A stretch of DNA of 64,000 nt from Takifugu bimaculatus (lineage: Eukaryota > Chordata > Actinopteri > Tetraodontiformes > Tetraodontidae): assembly GCA_004026145.2 (NCBI GenBank), contig CP034975.1:12347082-12411081 (forward strand). The letters are read 5' to 3'. Position numbers and translations under genes: made by a program. The notes below the pieces were generated by a model. It was not told where the DNA came from and did not search any database. It saw only the letters and a program-made list of their open reading frames with translations. The stretch's first letter is position 1. Each line of letters starts with the position of its first letter. Positions 22,664 through 30,775 of this stretch are shown piece by piece.

Positions 22664-25351
22664 CCAGTGTCTCCAGGACTTCCATAAGGAATAATTGCTT
22701 TGTGATCTATGCATGTTATTGCAATAAGGGCATTATAGAATATGTCTTATCTTTACAGTCCAAGAATCAGGGCTTCTCAAACAGACGCAGCTTTTTTTTG
22801 TTTGTTGCAGCATTTTAAATCTTCCTCTTGGCAGAAACGAGACCAACCACACAAATTGAATATCTTTCAATATGCTGATGACCTTGGTTTTGTTTCCCTG
22901 TGATCGTCCGGGCTGCTTCTGTTGGGTTTCAGCTGGTTCCCAGTGCACGAGGCCACGCCGGAGAACCGCCCTTTTCGCGCACAACGTTTCTCGCGAGTGT
23001 GCTGATTACAACAAACGGCGTCGTCTGAAAACAACCTTGTCAAATACGCCGCGTTGCAATCATGTTCAGAGCGAGAACTCTGTTCAAATGTCACACAAGC
23101 AAGCGGGGCTGATTACAGTCCTACCCTGGGGGTGGGGGGGGGGGGGGGGTAGTTGTCAGCTGTAAAGTACCAAGCAAGCAGTGAGAAACCCACTTTCCTC
23201 CGAGGCCTGGCATCCCTCTGAACGTACGGGTCAGGCCGCCAGGCCGCGTTAAAGGCTGCAGTTCTTCAGAAGCAGCAGGGGCCCGGCTCCTGTCTGCAAG
23301 AACCGAGCCTCCATCTGCTGGGCCCGGTTCCGAGGACACTATTAATTTAGCTGTGCGCTGAGCAGCACGGCCGCTCGCTTATTTGCGTTTTGACTAATGA
23401 GGCGGGCTGCTGGCTCCCTCCTCACCTGCCTGTGGTATGAAGAAGCTACGCAGCATCGGATCCCAGCAGAACCACGACGGAGAGCCTGAGCCTCCGTCCC
23501 ACAGCGGGTCGGCCGCTCACAGGCTGGAACTAGCTAGTTTAGCTAGGAACCATTCAAGATTCAAAGATTCACACCCAGGAAAACAGGTCACACCGAACGC
23601 CAAGAGACTGAAATTTGAATACAGAACTGCAGCAGCAGGCTACAGTAATAGGTTTCGCTTTAATTGGAGGTTTTGGAAACTTAATACGAAGTTAATTGTG
23701 AAGCACTGAAATCAAGCCACTCAAATATATTAGTGGGTAATAAATTGACCCTGTATTCTGGAGTCACACCAGGGATCTCCACCCTTATTTGCTCTGTTTT
23801 CCTCAACAGGAACCAGAGCAGGACCCGGTCCCTGGATGACTGGAGAGTCAATAAGCATGTGATACTAAACTGATTCAGAGTAAAGTGGCATCTCTACCAG
23901 CAGGCTGACATTAGACTATTGTCCGCTGTGGACTTGGTATTGATTCTTTTAAAAGTGGTGAGCATACATGATCCATGTAAGTGATGGAAATACCTAAAAA
24001 ACCATTCAACACGGTCTACAGTTTGAAAGAATCTTTTTGGTGCTCACAGGATTCACTTTCAGGAGGAAAAGCACTTAAAAAGCACTTAAACCTGCATTAT
24101 AGATGCATTATAGATGCAGGTTTAAGTGCTTGAACATGAAATCAAACTATTCCTCGCTCAAAACGACCGCTTTTCTGACGCAGAGCTGCATGATTTGAGG
24201 GGGGGGGATTAGGATGCTTGACATTTGCTCACACCACACAAATAAAGTGATTTTCCCACATCTGGAAAACAAAGCTTATCAGTTGTTTCTGACACATATT
24301 TTATTACTTCAATAAAGGCCATCTTGGAGTTTGTATTCATTCATTTCAGCGCTGTCCTGTAAGAATAAAGATTGAAAACAACACAGATTAACGCCCAATG
24401 TAAAAGAGAATGAGAAAATGGGGGAAAGCATCAACCCCTTGATTACACCGTGACCTCTGACCCTTTAAGAGAAGCGCCAGGCGCCCAACCAGTCACACCA
24501 CACACAACCAGTCACACCAGTAAAGCGGATCGTTAAAATATCAGCTATTTCACTAAGCAACAATTCAAATACATCAATATTTTAAGGCTTTAAACTTGAG
24601 CACTTTAAAAGAATGAGGGGGAATTTGGCTATTAATTACATTCTTGTTTCTGGTGCAATGAACCTAAAAAAAAAAAGTTTATCTTCACAAAACCCTGGCG
24701 AAGGCCAAGTGTGGCCTCAAATCAGGGGTACAGAAGCCAGCTCATATTTACCTGTGACTGACACAGGTCATCGTTTTAAACTTTGCCTCAGCTTTCACAC
24801 TCAGGTCTTTAAACATATTTGTGCCAGGAGTCCGGCTAGGTTAATAATTACTTAACCCACCTTAAAACAAACAAACAAACAACTCAGAGGGCATGCTAGC
24901 TAAATAAAGGTGGGTTAGCTTGCCAGGTTGGCTCCTCCAGAGTTCACCGGGAGTGGAACAGACAGCTGTAGCGGGGACCAGGGTCGGAGACACGGGCGCG
25001 TGTTGGTCAGAACACCGCCGTCTTTATACTGGTGCCTGAACCGGCACAACGCTTTCACAGGTCCCGAATCTTCGAAGTGCTGTTTAAATCAGGCTGAGCC
25101 CCAAGTTCAGTCACGGACCGTCAACTTTACCTCCCGCACGGACGGGCTAGGAGACGCGGCGTGGGGCGAACCGCACTTGTCCTGCTCCACATTACACGGG
25201 GGGGCTAATGCGTGGACATGCAGCGCCACGTTAAACTGTCACTTTCTTACGCGACACGATTAAAAAGCGGATTCGCACGACTCACCAGGAACGTCAAGAG
25301 GAACATTTTCGCCTCTCTCGCCCGACTCCCGCAGCGGTTCAGAGAGGCCAT
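1057..25351 (-). CDS. pdia5: pdia5 (protein disulfide isomerase A5 / PDIR), coding exons 1-15 of a gene cut by the left edge
   Basis: ER-lumenal oxidoreductase that forms, breaks and rearranges disulfides in secretory proteins. The coding segments are 25286-25351, 19180-19306, 17652-17739, 14883-14966, 14755-14800, 13961-14053, 13255-13315, 12956-13023, 11829-11920, 8851-8922, 7698-7834, 3394-3464, 2783-2946, 2458-2588 and 1057-1127, all minus strand. They total 1371 nt, exactly 457 codons with no stop. Layout: signal peptide within about residues 16-37, a non-catalytic thioredoxin-like region to about 168, then three a-type thioredoxin domains with active sites CGVC (190-193), CGHC (313-316) and CPHC (435-438), each preceded by APW. 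Similarity to vertebrate PDIA5 is high throughout, judged from memory of the family. Mammalian PDIA5 is about 520 residues, so roughly 70 C-terminal residues, including the KEEL-type ER signal, should lie left of the window. All introns are GT-AG. The head-to-head position next to sema5b matches human synteny. Confidence 0.97.
1128..2457 (-). other. pdia5 intron 14
   Basis: A 1330-base GT-AG intron. I see no exon, repeat array or transposon that I can name. Confidence 0.8.
2458..2588 (-). CDS. pdia5: pdia5 coding exon 14 (linker and first half of catalytic domain 3)
   Basis: Encodes PQAPPPPEQSWEERPSGVSH, then LGSEDFREALKKKKHALVMF and YAP, ending inside the tryptophan codon. It matches human PEAPPPPEPTWEE and FRETLKKKKHTLVMFYAPW. 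I chose the acceptor TTTCTGCAG|T at 2589-2590 over a nearer AAG before the C run, because only the former keeps phase and restores the NP.APPPP linker. Donor CCGT|GTAAGA. Confidence 0.96.
2783..2946 (-). CDS. pdia5: pdia5 coding exon 13 (body of catalytic domain 2)
   Basis: Encodes SPGVLAAVDATVHKGVGDRF, then KISGFPSLKYFVKGEEKYTL and PQLRSKDKIIEFMH(N). It matches human SSGVLAAVDATVNK and the FPTLKYF cis-proline segment. Acceptor TTTCTCCAG|AG, donor CAA|GTGAGC. Confidence 0.98.
2947..3393 (-). other. pdia5 intron 12
   Basis: A 447-base intron with no recognisable internal feature apart from a short G run near 3154. Confidence 0.8.
3394..3464 (-). CDS. pdia5: pdia5 coding exon 12 (active site CGHC)
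   Basis: Encodes (W)CGHCKKMKPEYDEAAEILN then KGVD. It is the canonical PDI active site followed by KKMKPE, as in all PDIA5 proteins. Acceptor CTTTTTAG|GG and donor GAT|GTAAGT. Confidence 0.98.
4365..4510. promoter_or_regulatory. AT-rich block, possible intronic enhancer
   Basis: Contains TTATTAATAATTGACA, TTTTGCATAATGA, GCGCCAATAAATGACCG, GAGTTAATTAAGTCATT and AATAAGTCATGC within about 140 bases. Such packing of homeodomain, POU-like and AP-1-like words is common in vertebrate conserved noncoding elements. Conservation itself cannot be seen here, so this is inference only. Confidence 0.2.
5770..5866 (+). mobile_element. degenerate 3' tail of a fish LINE/SINE (L2-type tail)
   Basis: Reads as CCTCTCCAGGGTGAATTCCT, then CCGACTCCAGCACCCTCCAC, then CTAATTAGGAATAACAGAAA, ending ATGGATGGATGG. 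This order (CCTGTCCAGGGTGTATTCCTGCC, GGCTCCAGC, GACCCTAATTAGGATAAGCG, then GGATGG repeats) is the familiar 3' tail of L2-like elements and their SINEs in teleosts. The 5' extent cannot be placed. It has several substitutions, so it is an old, inactive fragment. Confidence 0.6.
7698..7834 (-). CDS. pdia5: pdia5 coding exon 11 (linker and first half of catalytic domain 2)
   Basis: Encodes (D)PQAPQPKTPEVPWSESGSS, then VFHLTDDSFDGFLEEHPAVL and VMFYAP, ending with the first base of the active-site tryptophan codon. The proline-rich linker followed by VxHLTDxxFD is typical of PDIA5. Acceptor CTGTCTCAG|C, donor CCCT|GTGAGT. Confidence 0.97.
7835..8850 (-). other. pdia5 intron 10
   Basis: A 1.0 kb intron with nothing recognisable inside. 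Confidence 0.8.
8851..8922 (-). CDS. pdia5: pdia5 coding exon 10 (end of catalytic domain 1)
   Basis: Encodes KGKFLHHYENYGATAKDIAD then WMK, with split codons at both ends (E in, D out). It matches human KGRFLFQYDNYGSTAEDIVE. Acceptor CTTCTAG|G, donor AAGA|GTGAGT. Confidence 0.97.
8923..11828 (-). other. pdia5 intron 9
   Basis: A 2.9 kb intron. No coding exon, tandem array or named transposon was seen. AT-rich words such as GCATATTAATAATTG occur near 10881. Confidence 0.75.
11829..11920 (-). CDS. pdia5: pdia5 coding exon 9
   Basis: Encodes VLAGMNVHPAEFDGLKQEYN then VKGYPTFCYF(E). It carries the cis-proline region YPT of the thioredoxin fold in domain 1 (human GFPTICYFE). Acceptor TTTTTAG|GT, donor TTGA|GTGAGT, phase 0 in and phase 2 out. 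Confidence 0.97.
11921..12955 (-). other. pdia5 intron 8
   Basis: A 1.0 kb intron. It contains an impure G-run at 12716-12739 and a short C-run near 12867. Nothing else is recognised. Confidence 0.8.
12956..13023 (-). CDS. pdia5: pdia5 coding exon 8 (active site CGVC)
   Basis: Encodes (W)CGVCKRMQPVFQQAATETK then GKY, the active-site helix of the first catalytic domain. The acceptor GATGCAG|GG completes TGG, and the donor is TAT|GTAAGT. Mammalian PDIA5 has CSMC here, so the two central residues differ while both cysteines are kept. Confidence 0.97.
13255..13315 (-). CDS. pdia5: pdia5 coding exon 7 (first half of catalytic domain 1)
   Basis: Encodes DFRKLLKREERPILVMFYAP and the first base of the active-site tryptophan codon, T|GG. 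Acceptor CTTCCCCAAG|GAC and donor CCAT|GTGAGT. The beta strand VMFYAPW of a thioredoxin fold is clear. Confidence 0.97.
13316..13960 (-). other. pdia5 intron 6
   Basis: A 645-base intron holding a G-run at about 13502-13513. Nothing else is recognised. Confidence 0.8.
13961..14053 (-). CDS. pdia5: pdia5 coding exon 6
   Basis: Encodes SMVAFLKDPSGPPLWEENPE then AKDVVHIETEK, matching human SIVAFLKDPKGPPLWEEDPG and AKDVVHLDSEK. Phase 0 at both ends, acceptor TGTTTCAG|TC and donor AAA|GTAAGT. It closes the N-terminal non-catalytic region and leads into the first catalytic domain. Confidence 0.97.
14054..14754 (-). other. pdia5 intron 5
   Basis: A 701-base intron with no recognisable internal feature. 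Confidence 0.8.
14755..14800 (-). CDS. pdia5: pdia5 coding exon 5
   Basis: A 46-base exon encoding (K)DGTFHTEYNRARTFK, nearly identical to human DGAFHTEYNRAVTFK. Acceptor CTTGCAG|AG and donor AAA|GTGAGT, phase 0 out. It was found by phase and homology, being too small for ORF detection. Confidence 0.96.
14883..14966 (-). CDS. pdia5: pdia5 coding exon 4
   Basis: Encodes (G)DSEGRKLCKKVKVDPNSKR then GGAELLHYK. The RKLCKK.KVD core is characteristic of PDIA5. Acceptor CCCTTTCAG|GG and donor ACAA|GTAAGT. The intron to exon 5 is only 82 bases. Confidence 0.96.
14967..17651 (-). other. pdia5 intron 3
   Basis: A 2.7 kb intron. It includes a 190-codon plus-strand open frame (15375-15947), which I judge to be chance. 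No exon or transposon is recognised. Confidence 0.75.
17652..17739 (-). CDS. pdia5: pdia5 coding exon 3
   Basis: Encodes DTSGDPHLKLLSDVAQTVKG followed by QGTIAWVNCG. It matches the PDIA5 N-terminal segment that in human includes LLSTVAQAVKGQGTICWVDC. Acceptor GCCTGCAG|AT and donor TGG|GTAAGT. It starts in phase 1 and ends in phase 2. This belongs to the non-catalytic thioredoxin-like region. Confidence 0.95.
17740..19179 (-). other. pdia5 intron 2
   Basis: A 1.4 kb intron with nothing recognisable inside. Its 5' splice site is the non-consensus GTTGGT. Confidence 0.8.
19180..19306 (-). CDS. pdia5: pdia5 coding exon 2 (rest of signal peptide, start of N-terminal domain)
   Basis: Encodes LWLLPALEAVKVSPLIEKV, then DDHKDFKKLLRTRTNVLVLY and TKS, closely matching the start of mature PDIA5 (human reads SSLIERISDPKDLKKLLRTR). 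The acceptor is CTCTCAAG|CTG, which keeps phase 0 with exon 1 and completes a hydrophobic signal peptide. A nearer CAG at 19291-19293 would break the frame. The donor CAG|GTTGGT departs from the usual GTRAGT. It ends in phase 1, and the split codon reads Asp with exon 3. Confidence 0.93.
21198..21551. repeat. minisatellite, 27-bp unit with palindromic core
   Basis: About 13 tandem copies of a 26-27 bp unit built from GGGGTCCGTTTGGCCCTATA followed by GGCCAGA or GGGCAGA. Two copies (near 21332 and 21462) are shortened to about 20 bp ending CTATAGC. Units with GCCCTATAGGGC carry a perfect 12-bp palindrome. The array is open in several frames on both strands, so its apparent proteins are artefacts. 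Confidence 0.97.
21687..22236. repeat. minisatellite, 22-bp unit, 25 copies
   Basis: Unit CCTCCTGAGACCAGTACCCA plus GC, with a second type in which GTACCCAGC is replaced by GTCACCAGC. The two types are interspersed, not grouped. Start positions step by exactly 22 bases where checked. Because 22 is not a multiple of 3, long periodic open frames appear on the minus strand; these are not genes. Confidence 0.98.
22615..22662. repeat. CA dinucleotide microsatellite
   Basis: About 23 CA units with one interruption (ACCAC) near 22632. Confidence 0.95.
23128..23149. repeat. G-rich mononucleotide tract
   Basis: GGGGGTG followed by a long uninterrupted G run. Length may be unreliable in any assembly. 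Confidence 0.9.
24080..24131. repeat. perfect 18-bp inverted repeat (hairpin)
   Basis: AAGCACTTAAACCTGCAT (24080-24097) is exactly reverse-complementary to ATGCAGGTTTAAGTGCTT (24114-24131), with a 16-base AT-rich spacer. The word GCACTTAAAA is also duplicated directly upstream. It could be a remnant of a MITE-like element or simply a fold-back; no flanking target duplication is evident. Confidence 0.85.
25286..25351 (-). CDS. pdia5: pdia5 coding exon 1 (start codon, start of signal peptide)
   Basis: Encodes 22 residues, MASLNRCGSRAREAKMFLLT plus FL, and ends at a CTG|GTGAGT donor in phase 0. The hydrophobic signal sequence begins at the second methionine (residue 16, first base at 25306) and continues into exon 2. 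I chose the upstream ATG because it is in frame and has G at +4. The second ATG has A at -3 and would give a more typical short signal peptide, so the true start is uncertain. The exon was placed by its donor and by joining phase with exon 2. Confidence 0.85.
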
Positions 25352-25404
25352 GATGCCGTTGCCACGTCTGGCTACGCAGGCGCACACGCGCTACCGTGGA
25401 GCAC

Positions 25405-25433
25405 CGCGCGATGCTTCATGGGAAATGGAGTTT
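25405..25433 (-). promoter_or_regulatory. ZNF143/Staf-type binding site in the pdia5 promoter
   Basis: On the minus strand it reads ACTCCA, then TTTCCCATGAAGCATCGCG. The established Staf/ZNF143 consensus YYCCCANNATSCMYYRCR is met at all but one position (A for T in the ATSC part). The upstream ACTCCA resembles the ACTACA extension of the long motif form. It lies about 55-80 bases upstream of the chosen pdia5 ATG and in the sense orientation, a usual place for this factor. Confidence 0.6.
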
Positions 25434-26159
25434 TTGGAATGTTTAAACTTCAAACCTGAAAACTTTGTTTATTACAGCGAAGGTTGGACGTGAGGTAATT
25501 AAGTTTTGCTTATTTCATGCCACGGGTGAAAAATTGAGTTCTTATTTTCACGTGCGTGTGCAGTTTAGCTTTACAATTTGTCCTAAAAACAGCATATTTG
25601 GAATACAAAAAAGATGTCAAAGATTTAAAACTGCATTTTCCATAGAGTAAAATACCCGTGTCTTTTAAGATGTTATTTAAATTGAGTTTTGTCACGACTG
25701 ACAATGCCACGTGTAATCATCGTCTTTATCTTGGATAGTCACTGTCGGTGCACGCATTAAATATAGTCAAATTAAGTACAAATGGGGGGAAAAAAGTGTG
25801 CATGAACACTTATTTTGAAGAATCCGAAGATTACAACGAATAGCAAACCATTTGAGAAAACACACCCGTTCACAGCGGACCTTATTGCTAGGTAACCCCG
25901 ACACACCAGGTTCCCCGGAGTCCCACTCAACAAGAGGGACATGGGTTCGTTCTCAGAAGTCCGTCCGCAGTGAAGCTCTCACGAACCAAGTCTGTGCCGT
26001 CTGTGGACCGTGACGCGACGCCCGTATAGCTCTCCTGGGGGGGGGTGTTCACGCTTACTCCCACTGCGCCGTGCCTGCAAATTGGCCCAATTTATTCCCC
26101 CCAGCCTCACGCACATACCCCACCCACCTGCCCCGGTCCCTCCTCAACTCGTGGTATCG

Positions 26160-26333
26160 TCCAAGGCTGGAGGAGAGAGAGCGCAGTTTTTGGTTCAGGT
26201 CGCTCGGAGAGTGACGCACAGCGACCGAGGACGCGCCAGCCCGTCTGCTCCGCTTCTCCTGCTCACTGTCAGTCTGATCCTCTCCTCATCTTTGGGTGCC
26301 ATTCTCAACTTGGGGAATACAAAACATTAGAAG
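26160..26333 (+). other. possible noncoding first exon of sema5b
   Basis: A CpG-rich plus-strand stretch ends at a good splice donor, GAAG|GTAAAC (exon end 26333). It is placed and oriented as a 5' untranslated exon of sema5b would be if both genes share the CpG-rich region. The left boundary is arbitrary. No transcript evidence is available, so this is a guess from position and donor only. Confidence 0.2.
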
Positions 26334-27959
26334 GTAAACGGAAATCACTTTTTCGCTCTTTCCTTTTGCAAACCGTGGTGAATGGAGCGATCGCGCAACA
26401 CTTTCGGGGCGCGCTGCGCGCTGCTCTCCGGCAAATCGGCTTTATATTCGGTGGTGTTGTAATTTTTACACAATAGCCAGAGAAACCTGCTGTGATAGAA
26501 TGTAAAGTCCTCCATCCCAAACTGCTTCGGCTGCTCGTAAACTCTATTCTTTCTTGGCGCTGCGTTTCTATCCGACAGTTTTCTCCATTTTCTCCCACTT
26601 CAGGGTGTCGCCTTGATTTGGAATTTCGAGCACTTTTCCACGCTTCTGCTGACTTTGGCTATTTCAGGCGCGGTGCTCAGTCCGTGTTATTCAGGGCAGT
26701 TAGTAGCTCCTTTATCAGGCCAGTTTTACTTTCCACTCACGTTTCATCCCAGGATCAGAAGAGCGTTTGTGGGCTAGTGGAGCTGCTTGTGCCTGCCACG
26801 TCTGGAACTTTGCACTTCACGCTCCCCTGTAGAGTCCTGGCGAGATGCGAGTCCTCTCAGTAAACTTCAATGTCGCGACGGCTTGTGAAATGCATTGTCT
26901 GGTTTTCTGCATCTCCGCCGCATTCACCCGATGCACTTTTGTGTGCATCGAAACCATCCGATTTGCTTGATAAACGTGGTATTCGATTTACCAGGTGCTG
27001 TAAGGTTTCTGGCCAACTCGAGATGGCTCGGATCTATGATCTCACTGCTTATTAATTCCAATTAACAAATTGGCTTTTACGCGCGCCATGTGCACCCGTT
27101 GCGCACATTCTTTTGTTCTCCCTCAATCCCAGCGAGCGTCCATTAGACTAATTCTGCATGAAAATACGAAATCAGCTCGGAAAGTCATTAAGCCTTTCAT
27201 GAAAAGCTTGTTGAATGTCTTTTTCCTTCCTCATTTAGCCTCCGATTACCCGCACAGTCGGATCGATTATCAGTTTAAATTTCTTTCAAATGAATATCCC
27301 TCACGACATCTCCAGTGTGACGACGTTACATATTAAACCACGGCAACATATAAAGCGTCATTCTGCGCGTATTTAAAGTGATTAAAATCAAACGTCGCAT
27401 CGGTTTGGCAGCCGCGCCGTGCCGCTTCGGGCCGACAGAGGGCAGTGTTGAGCAGCCATGCGCGCACACCTTACAGGTGAAGTTCGCCGCCTGCGCTGCT
27501 GCCGAAGCTGACGTGGACAGATGCAGAAAGACACATTCGCCTATGAAAACGTTTAGAGGAAGCGCATGATTGGATGCATTAATGCAGCTGGAGTTTTCGA
27601 TCCACCGTTTACAGTTTTAAATTAAATACAGCATTAACCTGCCTCCCTGCCACTGCCTTTTTATTCATTCCATTAAAACTTTATTCTAACAAGAGTAAAC
27701 ATCACCACTGCGGCTTTTAGCAGCTTTTAAGATCTGGGCTCTGTAATATATCTGTAATTATACTGGAGCGTCAGTGGTTTAGTTTCTACAGAAGCCTCAG
27801 ACAAGGACACTGTATTATTCATTAATGCTCAAATAGTCCTCAAAGGAAACTGAGAATGGCTGTTTTGATTTGATCTGATAAGGCCGCGCTCTCTCTCTGT
27901 ATAAATTGTATATATATTTTTTTATTTTTTAATTTTTTTTCTCTCTCTCTCTGCCTGGA

Positions 27960-28120
27960 ATTTAAAAAGGGGCTTTTTGCATGTTACCTTCTTATGATTC
28001 ATCCATCAACAAGCATGAAAGTCTGTCACAGCCTCGGTCTTTTGATTGATAATTGCATATTCTTATAGGTTTTGTCAGGCCCGCACGCTTGTCTTATGGA
28101 TGATTAATACCTTTGTTATA
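27960..28120. promoter_or_regulatory. possible conserved noncoding element
   Basis: Contains TTATGATTCATCCATCAACA, TTTTGATTGATAATTGCATA and TTATGGATGATTAATACC. These words resemble PBX/HOX (TGATTGAT, TGATTAAT) and TAAT sites. The low-complexity flank stops here and the sequence becomes varied. Conservation is not tested. Confidence 0.25.
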
Positions 28121-28363
28121 CGAGGTGCTGTTTCAGTACCAGGTCAGTCCATTCAAATGGAAAGCAGGAGGTTTTCTTCATTGATGGACTTATGAGGGCT
28201 CTTGACAGATCCTGGCAGGGGAGCAGGCCAGCACAGCAAAGAAGATCCAAAACAAAACTTAAACTGGACTCCCCCCCCCCAAGCATCTACAGCCCCTCTT
28301 CATTTTCCTTTCCTCCACGTCTGCATAGTTTTAGCGAGTGAAAGTCTTTTGTTTGTGACTACG

Positions 28364-28364
<1 letters not shown>

Positions 28365-28393
<29 letters not shown>
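28365..28393. repeat. TG dinucleotide microsatellite
   Basis: About 14 uninterrupted TG units. Confidence 0.93.
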
Positions 28394-28396
<3 letters not shown>

Positions 28397-30746
28397 GGTG
28401 TCTGATGTCGACATAAATAATTCATTTTTATTAACAAATATGGTGTGGAGATGAGAGGACAGCCTTGTCATCAAAATCTTAATGATGCATATTTAAGCAG
28501 CCGTGCAGCGCACTTGTGTTGTCCACCATCATTTGAGAGAGGACAAATGGAAATGAAAGTTTAATGTCTGCGGAACTTGAGCCCGCCACCATCTGAAATG
28601 ACCTCGGGGGGGGGGGAGAGAAAATTACCATCCTCAGTATCAGGTGACCTGGTGTATGTGGGAGTTAGTGTTATTGGAAAAAAAGATGACTCCAATTATT
28701 TCAAGATTGGCAGATCATTATTTTTAGTACCGTGTTGTTGTTACTCGTTTGTCTTTTCCTGCCTGGTGAACAAGCGTCTCGGAACACCTGTCACCTCAGC
28801 AGACGAGTAGTTCCTTTGTGTAGCGTGCCATCTCGTGAGCTCTTCATCCAGAGAGATCGTCTTTGACACTGATGTATCTGCACACTTCCCGACTCAGGAC
28901 GGGTGCCCTCAGAAGGGCTGCAGGGAAGCCGAACGGCTGGAGCCAAGATGCGCTTTGCCAGCCGTTGATGTTGATTTTGTCACTTGTGTCTCCCCCTGAA
29001 CCTGGTGTGAGTGTGAAGAGGGTGTGCAACCTTTAAAGTGGCCCAGTTGAGCAGGATTCACATGGTAATTAGTCCGGGCCTCTCTGAGGAAGAAACCAAT
29101 GTGTGGCCATTGCAGAGAAAGAGCAGGAACCAGGGAGAGTGGAGGGCTTTCTCTTCCATCAACAGTTGCAGGTGCGTCAATAGGCAAATCTGAGGAACGT
29201 CACTAATCATCATGTCCCAGCCTGCCTTTATTCCTTCAGCACCAGCAGGACCACACCCACGTGCACGCCATTGTGTCTGCAGCTATTTATGGGTAAAACA
29301 TTTGATTTTCAATGCTGCCGCACGAACATGAGCAACCCTAATTTTCCCTGACGGCTGACTTAGCGCCGCCTCAGCCTGCATCCGCCTGGCTTTGTTGATC
29401 CTCTTTTGTTGTTTTTCGCTTTATGGACCTGACTCAAATTGACTGGCGCTGTTTGAAAATGTGTTGTTGACGCAGCAAACTCAACATAAATAGTTCCCCG
29501 TCCGATGTCGCCTGATGTCTCAGCATAGACGCTGTGAGGTCTGAAGGGCTGGTGCACCATCAGCGTGGCCCTCGCAGCCCTGCACTTGTTCCTCCAGCTC
29601 CTCTGCAGCAGCAGCAGCTTCAACGTTCTCCGCAGGTCAACGTTTAAACATTTGCAGCCCGTCACCACCTGTAGATGGATGGAAGCGCTTTATTTCACCC
29701 CACCGGTCAGACTCTGCTCCTGATTCCTGTCATAAGAACACACGATGCTGATGCCCAGACCGTTTGAGCCGTCAGCCCGGCCGTCTGCACGCTGCCTCCG
29801 GAGCGGGTGGAAATGAATAATTCCTCAATGTCTGTCTGGACGAGGAGCAACCTCCCAGGACGGCCTTGTTGATGAGAGTGCTCTTGGCGTGGCCTTCGTC
29901 CGCAGCCACTGTCGTGCTGTAACCTTGTCTGTCCGGCTCAACATTTGTCTGTGAAACCAGATACAGCTGCAGCTTCATGCTTGATGCAACCCCACAGACT
30001 GGATTTGTCTCGGCCAGTCTTCGCCCTCCCCGTAATGTGAAAATGACGTCGCCCCTCTTCGCAGAAATCTGTCCAATCGTCGCAGTTTTCTGTCTCAGTT
30101 CCCGGCAGGAAAAGCCAAATCCAGGAGTACCAGCATTCCTAAAATTACTGCCCAAATCTGCCTCACAGGGGCGAGAAGGTAAAAGCAAAGTCCAGGAGGG
30201 ACAGCAGCGTACACCCTCATGTGATTAGAGGTTAAACATAGAAGCTTTAGAAATGCTGGAAGGACAAAAGTCTGAATATTCAAAGCCCCTGATGTTTAAT
30301 CAGGTGTTCAGGCTTTTTAGTGGGTTTTGCTCGGTTACGTTTGGTCTTTAATTAGTCAAATGTAGTCGTTTTACCACAATTCCTAAAAACATGGCAACAA
30401 AATTGCGATACTGAAGGAAATACCTCCGACAAAAGTGCAAGTTTGGGTGGAGGTGTTCACACAAATTCCACAAAACCCTGGAGGGACTCAGAAACATGGA
30501 AGGGGACGTTTGTGGCAGCTGTGGTGTGATGTCGTCTCATTATATTTAATTCTCTTTCTCAGACTCAGACTGGACATCCCAGAATATCCAGTTACACGTT
30601 ATTATCCTCCATCATTTGAGCCGCGGCTCTTAAACCGAAGGTGTTTCCCTTCCAGCAACCAGACTTTTCACCATCTTACTTCTTTTCACACGTCCTCATT
30701 GTTGTCCCCCTTTGAATGAGATGACGTGCGTACATATGTGTGAAAG

Positions 30747-30775
30747 CACGCACGCGCCCGTGCACGTGCGCGTGC
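30747..30775. repeat. near-palindromic alternating purine-pyrimidine segment
   Basis: GCACGCACGCGCCCGTGCAC followed by GTGCGCGTGC. It is almost its own reverse complement around GTGCAC and is alternating purine-pyrimidine, a composition compatible with left-handed or cruciform DNA. Confidence 0.6.

Larger units (their letters stand above)
19307..25285 (-). other. pdia5 intron 1
   Basis: A 6.0 kb first intron, the longest of the gene in this window. It carries two neighbouring minisatellites (about 21198-21551 and 21687-22236), a CA repeat, a G-rich tract and a perfect 18-bp inverted repeat. Its last few hundred bases, next to exon 1, become CpG-rich. No coding exon was found. Confidence 0.75.
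24940..27580. promoter_or_regulatory. CpG-rich region, probable divergent promoter of pdia5 and sema5b
   Basis: CpG dinucleotides are plainly more frequent here than in the surrounding introns, for example GACGCGACGCCCG near 26011 and GGGGCGCGCTGCGCGCTGC near 26407. The region spans pdia5 exon 1 and continues upstream of it, away from pdia5 and towards sema5b. No TATA box is evident. Assigning the sema5b start here is inference from the head-to-head layout; that start may lie further right. Confidence 0.5.
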
